From positions 62,001 to 126,000 of the forward strand of contig CAMVBJ010000004.1 of the NCBI GenBank assembly GCA_947165675.1: DNA of 64,000 bases. Direction: 5' to 3'. The stretch's first letter is position 1; every line of letters begins with the position of its first letter. The position numbers and the translations under genes are program-made. Shown here one piece after another: positions 1-8,300 of this stretch. The notes beneath the pieces are model-generated. The model was not told the DNA's origin, did no database searches, and saw only the letters and a program-made list of their open reading frames with translations. The stretch comes from an uncultured Prevotellaceae bacterium (GTDB taxonomy: Bacteria > Bacteroidota > Bacteroidia > Bacteroidales > Muribaculaceae).

Positions 1-121
1 GATGAATGAGCAGGATGCCCACAATGGCGATACTTGCCATCACCAGAGCGAACACTGCCAGGGCTGCCAGCAGCGCTTTGTCCTTCTTGCGGACCACGGT
101 TCTCTGTTCGTCTTTTTCCAT
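1..121 (-). CDS. Probable membrane fusion protein (HlyD/EmrA-like), N-terminal fragment
   Basis: Only the first 40 codons lie in the window. They read as a short charged cytoplasmic start (MEKDEQRTVVRKKDK) followed by one hydrophobic segment of about 22 residues, which fits the single N-terminal anchor of a periplasmic adaptor protein. The gene starts 49 bp after the stop of a TolC-like channel on the same strand, a common efflux operon order in Bacteroidetes (TolC, HlyD/EmrA, then an inner-membrane pump). The family call rests on this context and the topology, because no diagnostic lipoyl or barrel-sandwich motif is visible. Any other single-anchor protein is possible. Confidence 0.5.
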   Translation of the reverse strand, partial: MEKDEQRTVVRKKDKALLAALAVFALVMASIAIVGILLIH

Positions 122-170
122 TATTGCTTGATTTTAGTTGTTCTCTTGTACTTCTATCTATAGGATTTCT

Positions 171-1604
171 CTAATAGTTCATGTTACCCATTACCTTGTC
201 GAGGTATTCTCGGGTCATCTGGACATTGATTTCAGCATCAATTTTCTCGCTATTGGCCTTGAGCCAGGCAGTCTGTGCAGCGATGACCTCGTCAAGAGTG
301 CCCATGCCCTCCTTGAAGGCGACATTGGCGATGCGCAGGTTCTCATCGGCCTGGGCAAGATTGGCCTTGGTGGCGTCAAAGGTCTTAAAAGCTTCCTGGT
401 ACCTGAAGGCCGCTTGACTGATCTGCAAAGCGATTTTCTCCTTGGCGTCATCAAGTTCCAGACGCTTGACACTGGCATCGACCTTAGCAGCCTTGACTTT
501 ATTACTCAGGCCTCCCCAGTGCCACAAGGGGACCCTAAGCGTTGCACCTACACTGAAGGCAGCACCAAAGCGGTTCTCAAAGCCGTCATAGCTGTTGGGA
601 TTGGTGGCGTGCAGCGCGGCAACTGCTGCCAGCTTGGGCATCATCTCGCTGCGGGCGACCTTCACCTGCTGGTCATAGATCTTGGTGGCCAGTTCCAGTG
701 AGCGCACGTCGTGGCGCTTGTCAAACACCTCATCCAGATTATAGTTTGACGGAGCCAGTTTCAGGTCCAACTCGTCACGGCCCTCGTCGGCAAGGGTCAT
801 CATGGTATTGACGGGCAAGCCGCATAGCTGAGCGAGCAACATGCGTGACAGCGTAACACCGTTATCGACCTTGGTTAAATCGACATTAGCCTCGTTCAAC
901 TTCACATCCACCGACAACTGGTTGGCACGGGTTGCCACACCCTCTTCCACCATAATTCTCACATCGTTGTCCAGCCTCTGCACCAGATCGACGTAGCTGC
1001 GTGCGAGCTTCTGCTTGGCACACAGCGAGACGACTTGCCAGTAGGCGGCATCGACACTATAGATGACGTCCTCGACCTTGCTCTCGCGCATCTCACGGGA
1101 AAGCTGCTGAGCCAGTTCGGTAATCTGGTTCATTGCCGTGATCTTGCCACCCATGTAGATGGGCTGTGTCACCGTCAAGGCTCCACCCATCAGGTTGTGG
1201 ATGTTATAGGTAAGACCGCTCTTGGGTAACAAGGCCACCGTGGTGGGCACGTACTGGCCATCGACCTGCACGGGATAGCCCGTTGCGGGATCGATGAGCA
1301 GGTTGAAGTCGTATGCTCCCGTCTGGGGGTTGAACGACTTGGTGGGCAACATCTGATCCTCCTTGATGAGCGACACCTTGCGGGAATTATAGATGTAGCC
1401 TGCCGTGAGGTCAAACTGTGGCAGATAGGCCGCAGCAGCCTCCTTGCGCTGGTAGCCGGCCTTCTCGATACCCAATGTGGCCTGTTGTATCTCCTTGTTG
1501 TTGCGCAGAGCCATATTACGGCACGAGTCAAGCGTCACCACCTGGGCCGACGCCAACACAGAAATTGCGCAAAACGCGATGACGAAAATGTTTCGCATAC
1601 TCAC
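171..1604 (-). CDS. TolC family outer membrane efflux protein
   Basis: The 477-residue product has the usual TolC length. A signal peptide (residues 1-20, ending in SVLASAQ) precedes two homologous halves rich in long amphipathic helices with Gln/Asn/Ala/Lys, typical of the periplasmic coiled-coil barrel. The second half contains the family-type pattern around 'YQEAFKTFDATKANLAQADE' and 'FKEGMGTLDEVIAAQTAWL', which resembles the repeat before the last helix of OEP domains. It should form the outer-membrane exit duct of a tripartite exporter. The next gene down is a probable membrane fusion protein, so the two are likely co-transcribed. The substrate cannot be read from the sequence. Confidence 0.9.
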   Translation of the reverse strand: MSMRNIFVIAFCAISVLASAQVVTLDSCRNMALRNNKEIQQATLGIEKAGYQRKEAAAAYLPQFDLTAGYIYNSRKVSLIKEDQMLPTKSFNPQTGAYDFNLLIDPATGYPVQVDGQYVPTTVALLPKSGLTYNIHNLMGGALTVTQPIYMGGKITAMNQITELAQQLSREMRESKVEDVIYSVDAAYWQVVSLCAKQKLARSYVDLVQRLDNDVRIMVEEGVATRANQLSVDVKLNEANVDLTKVDNGVTLSRMLLAQLCGLPVNTMMTLADEGRDELDLKLAPSNYNLDEVFDKRHDVRSLELATKIYDQQVKVARSEMMPKLAAVAALHATNPNSYDGFENRFGAAFSVGATLRVPLWHWGGLSNKVKAAKVDASVKRLELDDAKEKIALQISQAAFRYQEAFKTFDATKANLAQADENLRIANVAFKEGMGTLDEVIAAQTAWLKANSEKIDAEINVQMTREYLDKVMGNMNY

Positions 1605-1634
1605 TCTTCTCTAATTCAATCTGATTTATCGGTG

Positions 1635-1642
1635 CAAAAGTA
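1635..1642 (-). promoter_or_regulatory. -7 element TACTTTTG upstream of the TolC-like gene
   Basis: The minus strand reads TACTTTTG, a match to the Bacteroidetes -7 consensus TAnnTTTG, 31 bp before the ATG of the TolC-like gene. No clear -33 TTTG was found at the expected distance, so only the -7 half is supported. Confidence 0.45.
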
Positions 1643-1748
1643 CAAAAATTATCACATTATAATGAAAACTATCCCATATTGTCATACTAATGATGCAATT
1701 TGGGACAGTTCATATTATCGTAACGACTCCATCATGAACCCTGGCTAC

Positions 1749-2492
1749 TCATTTCTTGTAATAGCATTTCACCTCACCGACAGGGAGTTTCCCGACCAGC
1801 AGGAGGGGAATGCGGTCGGCATCGGTTGACATCCAGGCGCTGAGGTCATCGCTGGACTTCTTGCCACCCTTCTGAGTGAATTTGAACGTAATGTGGTGGG
1901 CCTTGCGCTTGCTGCCGTCACGCATCTTGATGGTCTCCACACCCTTGTAGTTGATGGTGAGGTACTCCTTCTCCTTACCCGAGAAGATGACGGTCGTGTA
2001 GTTCTTGTTGCGACTCAACTCGTCATAATCCAGGTTGCGCAACATGTAGAAGACGCTCAGCATGTCATAGGCCTGGGTCTTGGCACTCAAGTCGATAGTC
2101 GTGTTGCCACTCTTGCGGTAACGCGTGCAGTGGGCGCTGGTGTGGCTATAGTTATAGGAGAACTTGACCACGTCGCGGGCATAGTAATCCTTCTCATGGG
2201 TCAATTTCTCATATCGCAGGGGCCGCAGGTCCTTGTCCATGGTACACTTGAGCGTGTCACGCACGGGATAGACCTTGTCGGCCCACGACCGGGTCTTGCC
2301 CGTGAGCTGGGCATTATAGCCATTACTGGTCTTGCGCAGGCTTAACGTGGCATCGCCGGCGTGTTTCCAGATCACGCCCCAATGATAGACAATCTCATAG
2401 TTGAGGGTCTCGTTGTTGAAGGTGCCTGCCATGAGTTGCTGTGGCAGCAAGACGGCCACCACGAGCAATACCGAAGTCAATAAACTTTTCAT
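1749..2492 (-). CDS. DUF3108 family exported protein
   Basis: The product has 247 residues: a signal peptide (about 1-22, ending LMAG) and then the pattern of DUF3108 proteins. This includes an opening 'ETLNYEIVYHWGVIWKHAGDA' type strand, a middle 'AYDMLSVFYMLRNLDY' helix and a C-terminal beta region with 'IPLLLVGKLPVGEVKCYYKK'. DUF3108 proteins are periplasmic or outer-membrane associated and predicted to be lipocalin-like beta structures. Their function is not established. It lies 68 bp after the cohesin-like gene on the same strand and may be the last gene of that transcript. Confidence 0.75.
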   Translation of the reverse strand: MKSLLTSVLLVVAVLLPQQLMAGTFNNETLNYEIVYHWGVIWKHAGDATLSLRKTSNGYNAQLTGKTRSWADKVYPVRDTLKCTMDKDLRPLRYEKLTHEKDYYARDVVKFSYNYSHTSAHCTRYRKSGNTTIDLSAKTQAYDMLSVFYMLRNLDYDELSRNKNYTTVIFSGKEKEYLTINYKGVETIKMRDGSKRKAHHITFKFTQKGGKKSSDDLSAWMSTDADRIPLLLVGKLPVGEVKCYYKK

Positions 2493-2560
2493 CGCGTGTT
2501 GATTGATTAAATTCTCCTGTTAGACCCCAAATCCCTCCCGAGGTTTAATCGGGGCGGGGC

Positions 2561-3187
2561 TCACGGACGTGCCATGACCTTGCGGGTCACGCGGTCGCCG
2601 TTGGGCAAGGTGGTCACCTGGATGGCTATCGACGTGCTGTCGGGTGACTGGACAGCCTGCCCCGACAGGTTATAGAAGCGCTCGTCGGCAGGGAGGGCAT
2701 TATCCTGCATGTCAATGATCGAGGCCTGGGGCACCGTCACCACGGTCGTGTCGTTGTCAAAGAAGATGGACTTGTTATCGATCGTGGAACCACGCTGCCT
2801 GTACAGGACGATTTTGCCACCAGTGAAATCGGCAGTGGCACTGATGGCCAATACCATGATGGCTGTATCGGCAGGGGGTAAGCACACTCGCTCCATGGGA
2901 TACATACCGATGGTCCACACCCCATTCTTGTAATTGCCAAACCGCTCCATGCCATAACCATCCTGGGTATAAGAGGTCAAGCTATAGTTGGTGAGCCGCA
3001 GCCCCTCGGGGAACGACATGTTGAGCTGGCAACCACGTGTCGAGTCACTGTTAGCCATCATCAAGGGCACCTCAATGTGCCCGCCTGGCTCAATCTCAAA
3101 GTCCTCGATATACATCACATTGCGCTGCGCCACTGAGGCCATTACCGCCATCGCAGCCAGCAAGAACAGCACCACTCGTTTCATCAT
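2561..3187 (-). CDS. Small secreted protein with cohesin-like domain and C-terminal YN-GQ motif
   Basis: The product is 208 residues. Residues 1-20 are a signal peptide (MMKRVVLFLLAAMAVMASVA). Residues 25-150 resemble the cohesin/CBM2-like beta sandwich: 'EPGGHIEVPLMMANS' parallels the opening strand of cohesins, then 'RGCQLNMSFPEGLRL' parallels their 'GFQFTLTYDPxxLxF', and later come an alternating 'AIMVLAISATADFTGG' strand and a 'TTVVTV' end strand. Residues 168-208 (FYNLSGQAVQSPD ... GDRVTRKVMARP) match the short C-terminal module seen on many secreted Bacteroidales proteins and on the 1846-residue protein of this window. The cohesin assignment is by pattern only. The gene sits 52 bp after a dockerin-tailed CotH gene, which makes a binding partnership worth testing. 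Confidence 0.6.
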   Translation of the reverse strand: MMKRVVLFLLAAMAVMASVAQRNVMYIEDFEIEPGGHIEVPLMMANSDSTRGCQLNMSFPEGLRLTNYSLTSYTQDGYGMERFGNYKNGVWTIGMYPMERVCLPPADTAIMVLAISATADFTGGKIVLYRQRGSTIDNKSIFFDNDTTVVTVPQASIIDMQDNALPADERFYNLSGQAVQSPDSTSIAIQVTTLPNGDRVTRKVMARP

Positions 3188-3239
3188 AGTTCTATTTTTT
3201 TAATTTTTTTCCGTTAAACTTCAAGAAGATCATGAGGCA

Positions 3240-5195
3240 TCAATGTCCCCCGCGCAGGAGCGAGTCGATCAAGGTAGTCACGTCATCAATACCCACAGTG
3301 CCGCTGCCATCTGCGTCGGCGGCGATCACATGGATACCGTCGCCGTTCCCGCTGAGCAGGTAATCAATCAACAGGGTAACATCATCGATGTCCAGCCTGC
3401 CGTTGCCATTGAGGTCGCCAGGCAGCACTGCGACCTCGAGTTCCAGTGCAGCCAGCAGTGCGTTGGCGCGCTGGCGGAACCATTCTGCGGCGGCCTGTGC
3501 CTGAGCTGCATAGTCGGTATAATCCTTGATATACCATCGATTCATCAACAATGATGGCCGGGCATACTCATAGTACTCGATGCAATAGTCACACAACTCG
3601 TCCAGGCCATGCTCGACCAGGTCCTTGCAGTGCTTGTAGATCTGTTGCGCGATCTCGGGGTCGTGGCGCATGATGGTCACGAAATCCCGTTGCCAGTACT
3701 CCTTGTCGGTCGTGTAGTAATCGATTGTCGGGTCACACGTGTAGTAGTCACGGTTAATATCGAAACCGAATGCCCAGTCAAAGTCCCACACGGGGCCAAA
3801 GATGAACTTGGTGCTGTCATCCAGGATGTTCTCGTGGTAGCACCAGACGCTCTTGGGATTGAACATCTCAAAATTATAGATCAGTTCGTTCAGCAGCATG
3901 TAACGCCCCAGGTAATCCACATCAACGTGGTCGGCAATATGGCCATTGTTCAACACGGCTGCAGTAAAGCGGTCAAACCGATTTTTAACATCGTTCAACG
4001 TGAGCACCGTTGAGCCCACGTCAGCAAACTCGGGCTCATGGACGTTAACCAGCAGCCCCGAGGGATTGGCAATAAACTTCTGTCCTGGCTCGCAATCATA
4101 GTTCACATCGATCTCGAGCAGTGTCGCCGCCGTCTCATCTACCAGGTCGATGCTGTTGTTGGAGAAACCGATTTTCTCGGTGAAGTTGTAGTTCCCCTTG
4201 TAAACGCCGTTGACGTAGAGGTCAACGGGGATGATGTGGTTGGCAGCAGCAGTGCCGATGAGGCTACCAGCCTTCATGCCGAAGGCGCCAGTCAGCAACG
4301 AGCCCCACATGTTGTTGGCCAGGAGTACCCAGTTCTTGCCCTTCTTGAGGCCTAAGGGTTTCACCTTCTCCTTGAACTTGAGGCGGTAGGGATTCTTGGC
4401 ATCAGGGTCGCTGGACCAGGAATAATGGCCTCGTGCCTTGACTTTCACCGAGTCGGTCATCGAGGGGAAGATGCCCGCCCCATCGATGATGATTTCGGCA
4501 TCTAAATAATAGTCCTTACTGGAGATGCCCTCGCCCCCCACGGTATTGATGTCGATGCGGGGCACGGCGGTATTGCCGTCGGTCAGGAAGTTGACATGAA
4601 CCGTGTACTGGTGGCCGAAGGGCAACAGGCCATAACGTCCATCACCAAGGGGGCTAAGGACCTTGTCACCGTCGTAGCCCACGGTATATACCTTGTCGGT
4701 GGCAAATGAGAGCCTGTTGACACTACTGAGCTGCGCCACCGAGTCGATGTGAACGACGGCGGTCGAATCGGACAAGGTGAACGACGGCGTGAGCCACTTG
4801 CCGATGCCGAGGACCGACACCTTGACGCTGTCGTCCGTGACCACGCCGACGGCATCGGTGATGACCTGGTGATTGAACTTGTTGTCGATGACAAAGTCGG
4901 TAAATACGGGCAAGTCCTTGTTGAGCGTTGTGCCCATCGACTGTATCTCGCTGCGGTAATAACGGTAAACCTGACCGTCGAGAGCGGTTAACGACACATA
5001 TCCGACGGTGCTGCTTATGCTGCTGATACAGTTGTCAGGAAAGACGATCAGCTGCCCGTTATCCAGGGTAATGTAGGTAGCACCGGCACGGGCCGACTGG
5101 CCAAACATCAACACAATGGCCGCAAGAATGCCGATGGCTAATGGACGAAGGCATCGACCAACGCCGAGTACCGGAACTATTGTTTTCATTTTCAT
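3240..5195 (-). CDS. CotH-family protein with C-terminal dockerin-like repeats
   Basis: From the chosen ATG the product is 651 residues. A longer in-frame start at 5264 would lie upstream of the likely promoter at 5234-5241 and lacks a signal sequence, whereas the chosen start gives one (to about residue 37, GQSARA). The central region is a CotH kinase-like fold: 'NPYRLKFKEKVKPLGLKKGK', 'WVLLANNMWGSLL', 'VDLYVNGVYKGNYNFTEKI' and the acidic 'FGPVWDFDWAFGFD' motif. CotH proteins are atypical secretory-pathway kinases in spore formers; the role in Bacteroidetes is unknown. The last 60 residues hold two EF-hand-like loops, 'DLNGNGRLDIDD' and 'DADGSGTVGIDD', each followed by a helix VTxLIDxLL, as in type I dockerins. 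Its neighbours are a cohesin-like protein and a giant surface protein. Confidence 0.85.
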   Translation of the reverse strand: MKMKTIVPVLGVGRCLRPLAIGILAAIVLMFGQSARAGATYITLDNGQLIVFPDNCISSISSTVGYVSLTALDGQVYRYYRSEIQSMGTTLNKDLPVFTDFVIDNKFNHQVITDAVGVVTDDSVKVSVLGIGKWLTPSFTLSDSTAVVHIDSVAQLSSVNRLSFATDKVYTVGYDGDKVLSPLGDGRYGLLPFGHQYTVHVNFLTDGNTAVPRIDINTVGGEGISSKDYYLDAEIIIDGAGIFPSMTDSVKVKARGHYSWSSDPDAKNPYRLKFKEKVKPLGLKKGKNWVLLANNMWGSLLTGAFGMKAGSLIGTAAANHIIPVDLYVNGVYKGNYNFTEKIGFSNNSIDLVDETAATLLEIDVNYDCEPGQKFIANPSGLLVNVHEPEFADVGSTVLTLNDVKNRFDRFTAAVLNNGHIADHVDVDYLGRYMLLNELIYNFEMFNPKSVWCYHENILDDSTKFIFGPVWDFDWAFGFDINRDYYTCDPTIDYYTTDKEYWQRDFVTIMRHDPEIAQQIYKHCKDLVEHGLDELCDYCIEYYEYARPSLLMNRWYIKDYTDYAAQAQAAAEWFRQRANALLAALELEVAVLPGDLNGNGRLDIDDVTLLIDYLLSGNGDGIHVIAADADGSGTVGIDDVTTLIDSLLRGGH

Positions 5196-5233
5196 TGAAT
5201 TTTTTAAACCTGATGAATCACATTTCTGGGCAG

Positions 5234-5241
5234 CAAAGGTA
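5234..5241 (-). promoter_or_regulatory. -7 element TACCTTTG for the CotH-dockerin gene
   Basis: TACCTTTG on the minus strand lies 38 bp before the ATG at 5195. Its position decides the start codon choice, because the longer open frame would begin upstream of it. No convincing -33 element is seen. Confidence 0.5.
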
Positions 5242-5301
5242 ATGAAAAATCCTTCACATGTCACATTTTCACTACCTTATTTTCATTGGGCCCACGTTAA
5301 A

Positions 5302-5342
5302 ACAAGTGACGGCCCCCTGTATGGTGGGGTGCCGCCACTTGT
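5302..5342 (-). terminator. Hairpin downstream of the giant surface-protein gene
   Basis: ACAAGTGACGGCCCCC and GGGGTGCCGCCACTTGT form a long GC-rich stem with small imperfections and a loop of about 8 bases. It lies 31 bp after the stop of the 1846-residue gene. The minus-strand sequence after it reads GTTTTAACG, a weak U-tract, so termination is plausible but not textbook. Confidence 0.5.
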
Positions 5343-5373
5343 TGAATCAAGGTTGATCAGAGAGACTCAAGAA

Positions 5374-8300
5374 TCACCTGAGAATCTTCCTGGAAATCAT
5401 GCTACCGTCCTGGTAACGGATCACGCGGATGTTGATGCCGTCAAACGGAACGTCGCTCTCCTGGCCCATGATGTTGTAGTAACGGATACTATCAATCTCG
5501 GTGGACTCCTGAGACTTCACTTCACTAACAGCAGTGAAAGCATCACCAGGGCTCATCAAGTCAAGCGGATAGACCGTATAGTACTTAGGATTTGAGCCAT
5601 AAGGTTCGAGGTCACGAAGCGGAGCCTTACTTGGTTCGTCAAAAGGCACATAGGGATATTGAATAGCCGCATGGAAGATGTAGGCCTCACCTACCTTTAA
5701 TTCACCATTTGATCCCTTACCATCATCAATGCCAGGCATACCATATATAGGATTAGCCACCTCGTTGTCAGAAATCAGTCGGTTGAATTTCCAACCACCC
5801 AAATCATTATCAGGAACCCTACTGGGAACATAGAACGCACCACTGAAGCCGAACTGGTTCACGCCCTCTTCGGGACTGAAAGCGTAACTGTCGAACACAT
5901 CTCCAAGGATCGTCTCACCATTGAACTCGAACTGTTTCTGACCGACCCATACGCCACACACTTGGGCAACCTCCTGATCCTTAGGATTCATAAAGAAGTA
6001 GCGTGTGTCAGAATCCAGCACAATGCCTTGCTCGTCCCAATAAACATACGCGTCATAATTTAAAGGTGTTCCACTGGCAATCGTATTGTCCCTATTGAAA
6101 TTATAACTCATGTAGTGGTTATAACTATACTTGCTGGGGTCATCATAGAACCTGCCACTCCACTCCTTGGGGTCCTGGACATAACCAGGATAGCCCAACG
6201 TGGTCTGTGGAGTAGTTACAGGCTCGACAACTTTAGGAAGCTTTTCAAGGACAATGATATGCTGAACCTTGGGATAATCACCTGGAGCCTCTTCTGCATC
6301 AATAGGTTCACCTTCACACAAGTACCTACCCGTAATGGTACGCGCTTCAATCTTGTTGTCCACAAAGGTTTGCATTGCCTCGCGCATTGCTAAGTAAGAT
6401 TCAGCGTTCTCTTCCCAGTCTTCAAAGCCTGGAATCTGACTGAAGTCGAGCATTACCCAGTTGCTCTGATCCCATTCATCGGGTTGCCACGGGATAAAGT
6501 AATTCTCGTCAACTTCACGTTTCAGGTGGTTGCGGAGGAAGTCGCTGGGATCAACATTAACGTCCCTTTCAAGATAAACATTGGAACGCTGCGGATACTG
6601 ATCCTTAGCCCAGAGATACTGCTTAGCCATCCACGTGCCGATAAGCTCATCCTTCACGGTCACACGGGTACCGGATTCATAAGTATCCCATTTCTCGATG
6701 TACTGCAATGTAGCTTCCTCGCTGTGTAATACCAAGGTTGCCTTAATCGTGACGTGATCATCAGGCATGTTGAAGCTATAAGTGCCGTCTTCATTCTCGG
6801 TAAAGGAGATTTCATCTTGATCACCATCTTTGGTGACAGTAATGCCAGTCACCTCATAGCCATCGCAGGGCAAGACTTCAAACGCTACATGCTGCCCGGC
6901 ATAGGCTGTGGGAGTGACAATGATTTCACCAGTATCCTCGGGATCGCATACCCAATTGATATGGTAGCCAGTAGTAAAGGTGGCCGTAATGGTGACGTCA
7001 TTGCTCGGCATGATGAACGAGTAAGAGCCATCTATATTAGGAGTGGCTTCCACAACCTCACCTGTACCGTCGATGGTAACAACGAGGCTAGAGAGCGCAT
7101 AACCTTCTCCTGCTACTGGCCAGACAACGATTGTACTACCCTCAGCACCCATGTTGCCGACAGCACCGCCATCCAGCTCAAGCGAAGATTCTGTACCATC
7201 GGGATTAACAACCGTGGTGATGTTGTACATCTTGGCAGGCTTATAGAGCCAGGTATCATAGTGTGATAAAGTGGTGTTTTCCAGCAAGAAGCTATTATAT
7301 TCGAAGTAGGGATTATCCTCTAAATCGTCAAAGAATGCTTGCCATGCATCCCTATTGCTATGACTATTTTCATAATCATAATAGATATAAGCATAATGAT
7401 CAGTGGAACTGGACCAAAATGTATCAATTGACATGCTGAACGGTTTCACATTATCTTTAGAGTCATATAATGCCAAATGTGCATATCCATTATTCTCAAC
7501 ATTAGGCTCAATACCAATATACCCACCTGATGTCTTAAGATAACCGGTCCTGTAAAGACTAGATGAAATAGACGAGTCTGTGACATCTTCGGGCGAGAAG
7601 AAACAAGCACGACCATCAAGTTTTACATAGTCATATTCACCAGGTGTTACCCACCCAACAATATCGGTCGAGGAATAGAAATTGGTAGCAGCACCTGGAG
7701 CGATGTTATTCAAGACTCTGTCACCCTCTCGAGTAATCATAGTATAATACTCTCCCCCGACTATCTCGCTCGGATCGGTCACAATCTTAAAGATCACGCC
7801 CTCCAATTCATAGTGAGCTATCACCGTCACATCACCCTCGGGCATTGTGAAGCTATAAGTTCCGTCACCGTTATCGGTCACGTCAACAGGAGTCGTGGTG
7901 CCGTCTTGTTGCACGGTAACATCGGTGACCTTGAATCCTATGTTAGCATCAACGGTCATGGTGACAGTCTGGTTTGGAACTTCATTGCCATCGGCTGCCG
8001 TTCCTTCAAGGGTAATCGTACCACCCTGAACGGGATCACACACTGTGGTGATGTCGTAGGTCTTCAAGTCGAAGTTGGCCATGATGACGACATTGTCGGC
8101 AGGCATGGTGAAGGAGTAGGTGCCATCGCCATTGTCGGTTGGTGTAATGGGCAGGGCAGTGGGGTCACTATTGTTATAGATCAATACCGAAGACAGCACG
8201 TAGTCAGGCTCGGTACCGACTGTGAACGTGATAAGATCACCCTGATGAGCCGTAGAGGCCACGGTGATAGTACCCGCCACTTCCGGATTGCAAATCGCCT

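Noticed and set aside
3240-5264. Longer start of the first CotH gene at 5264
   Set aside because: The -7 element at 5234-5241 lies inside that extension and the added residues contain no signal sequence.
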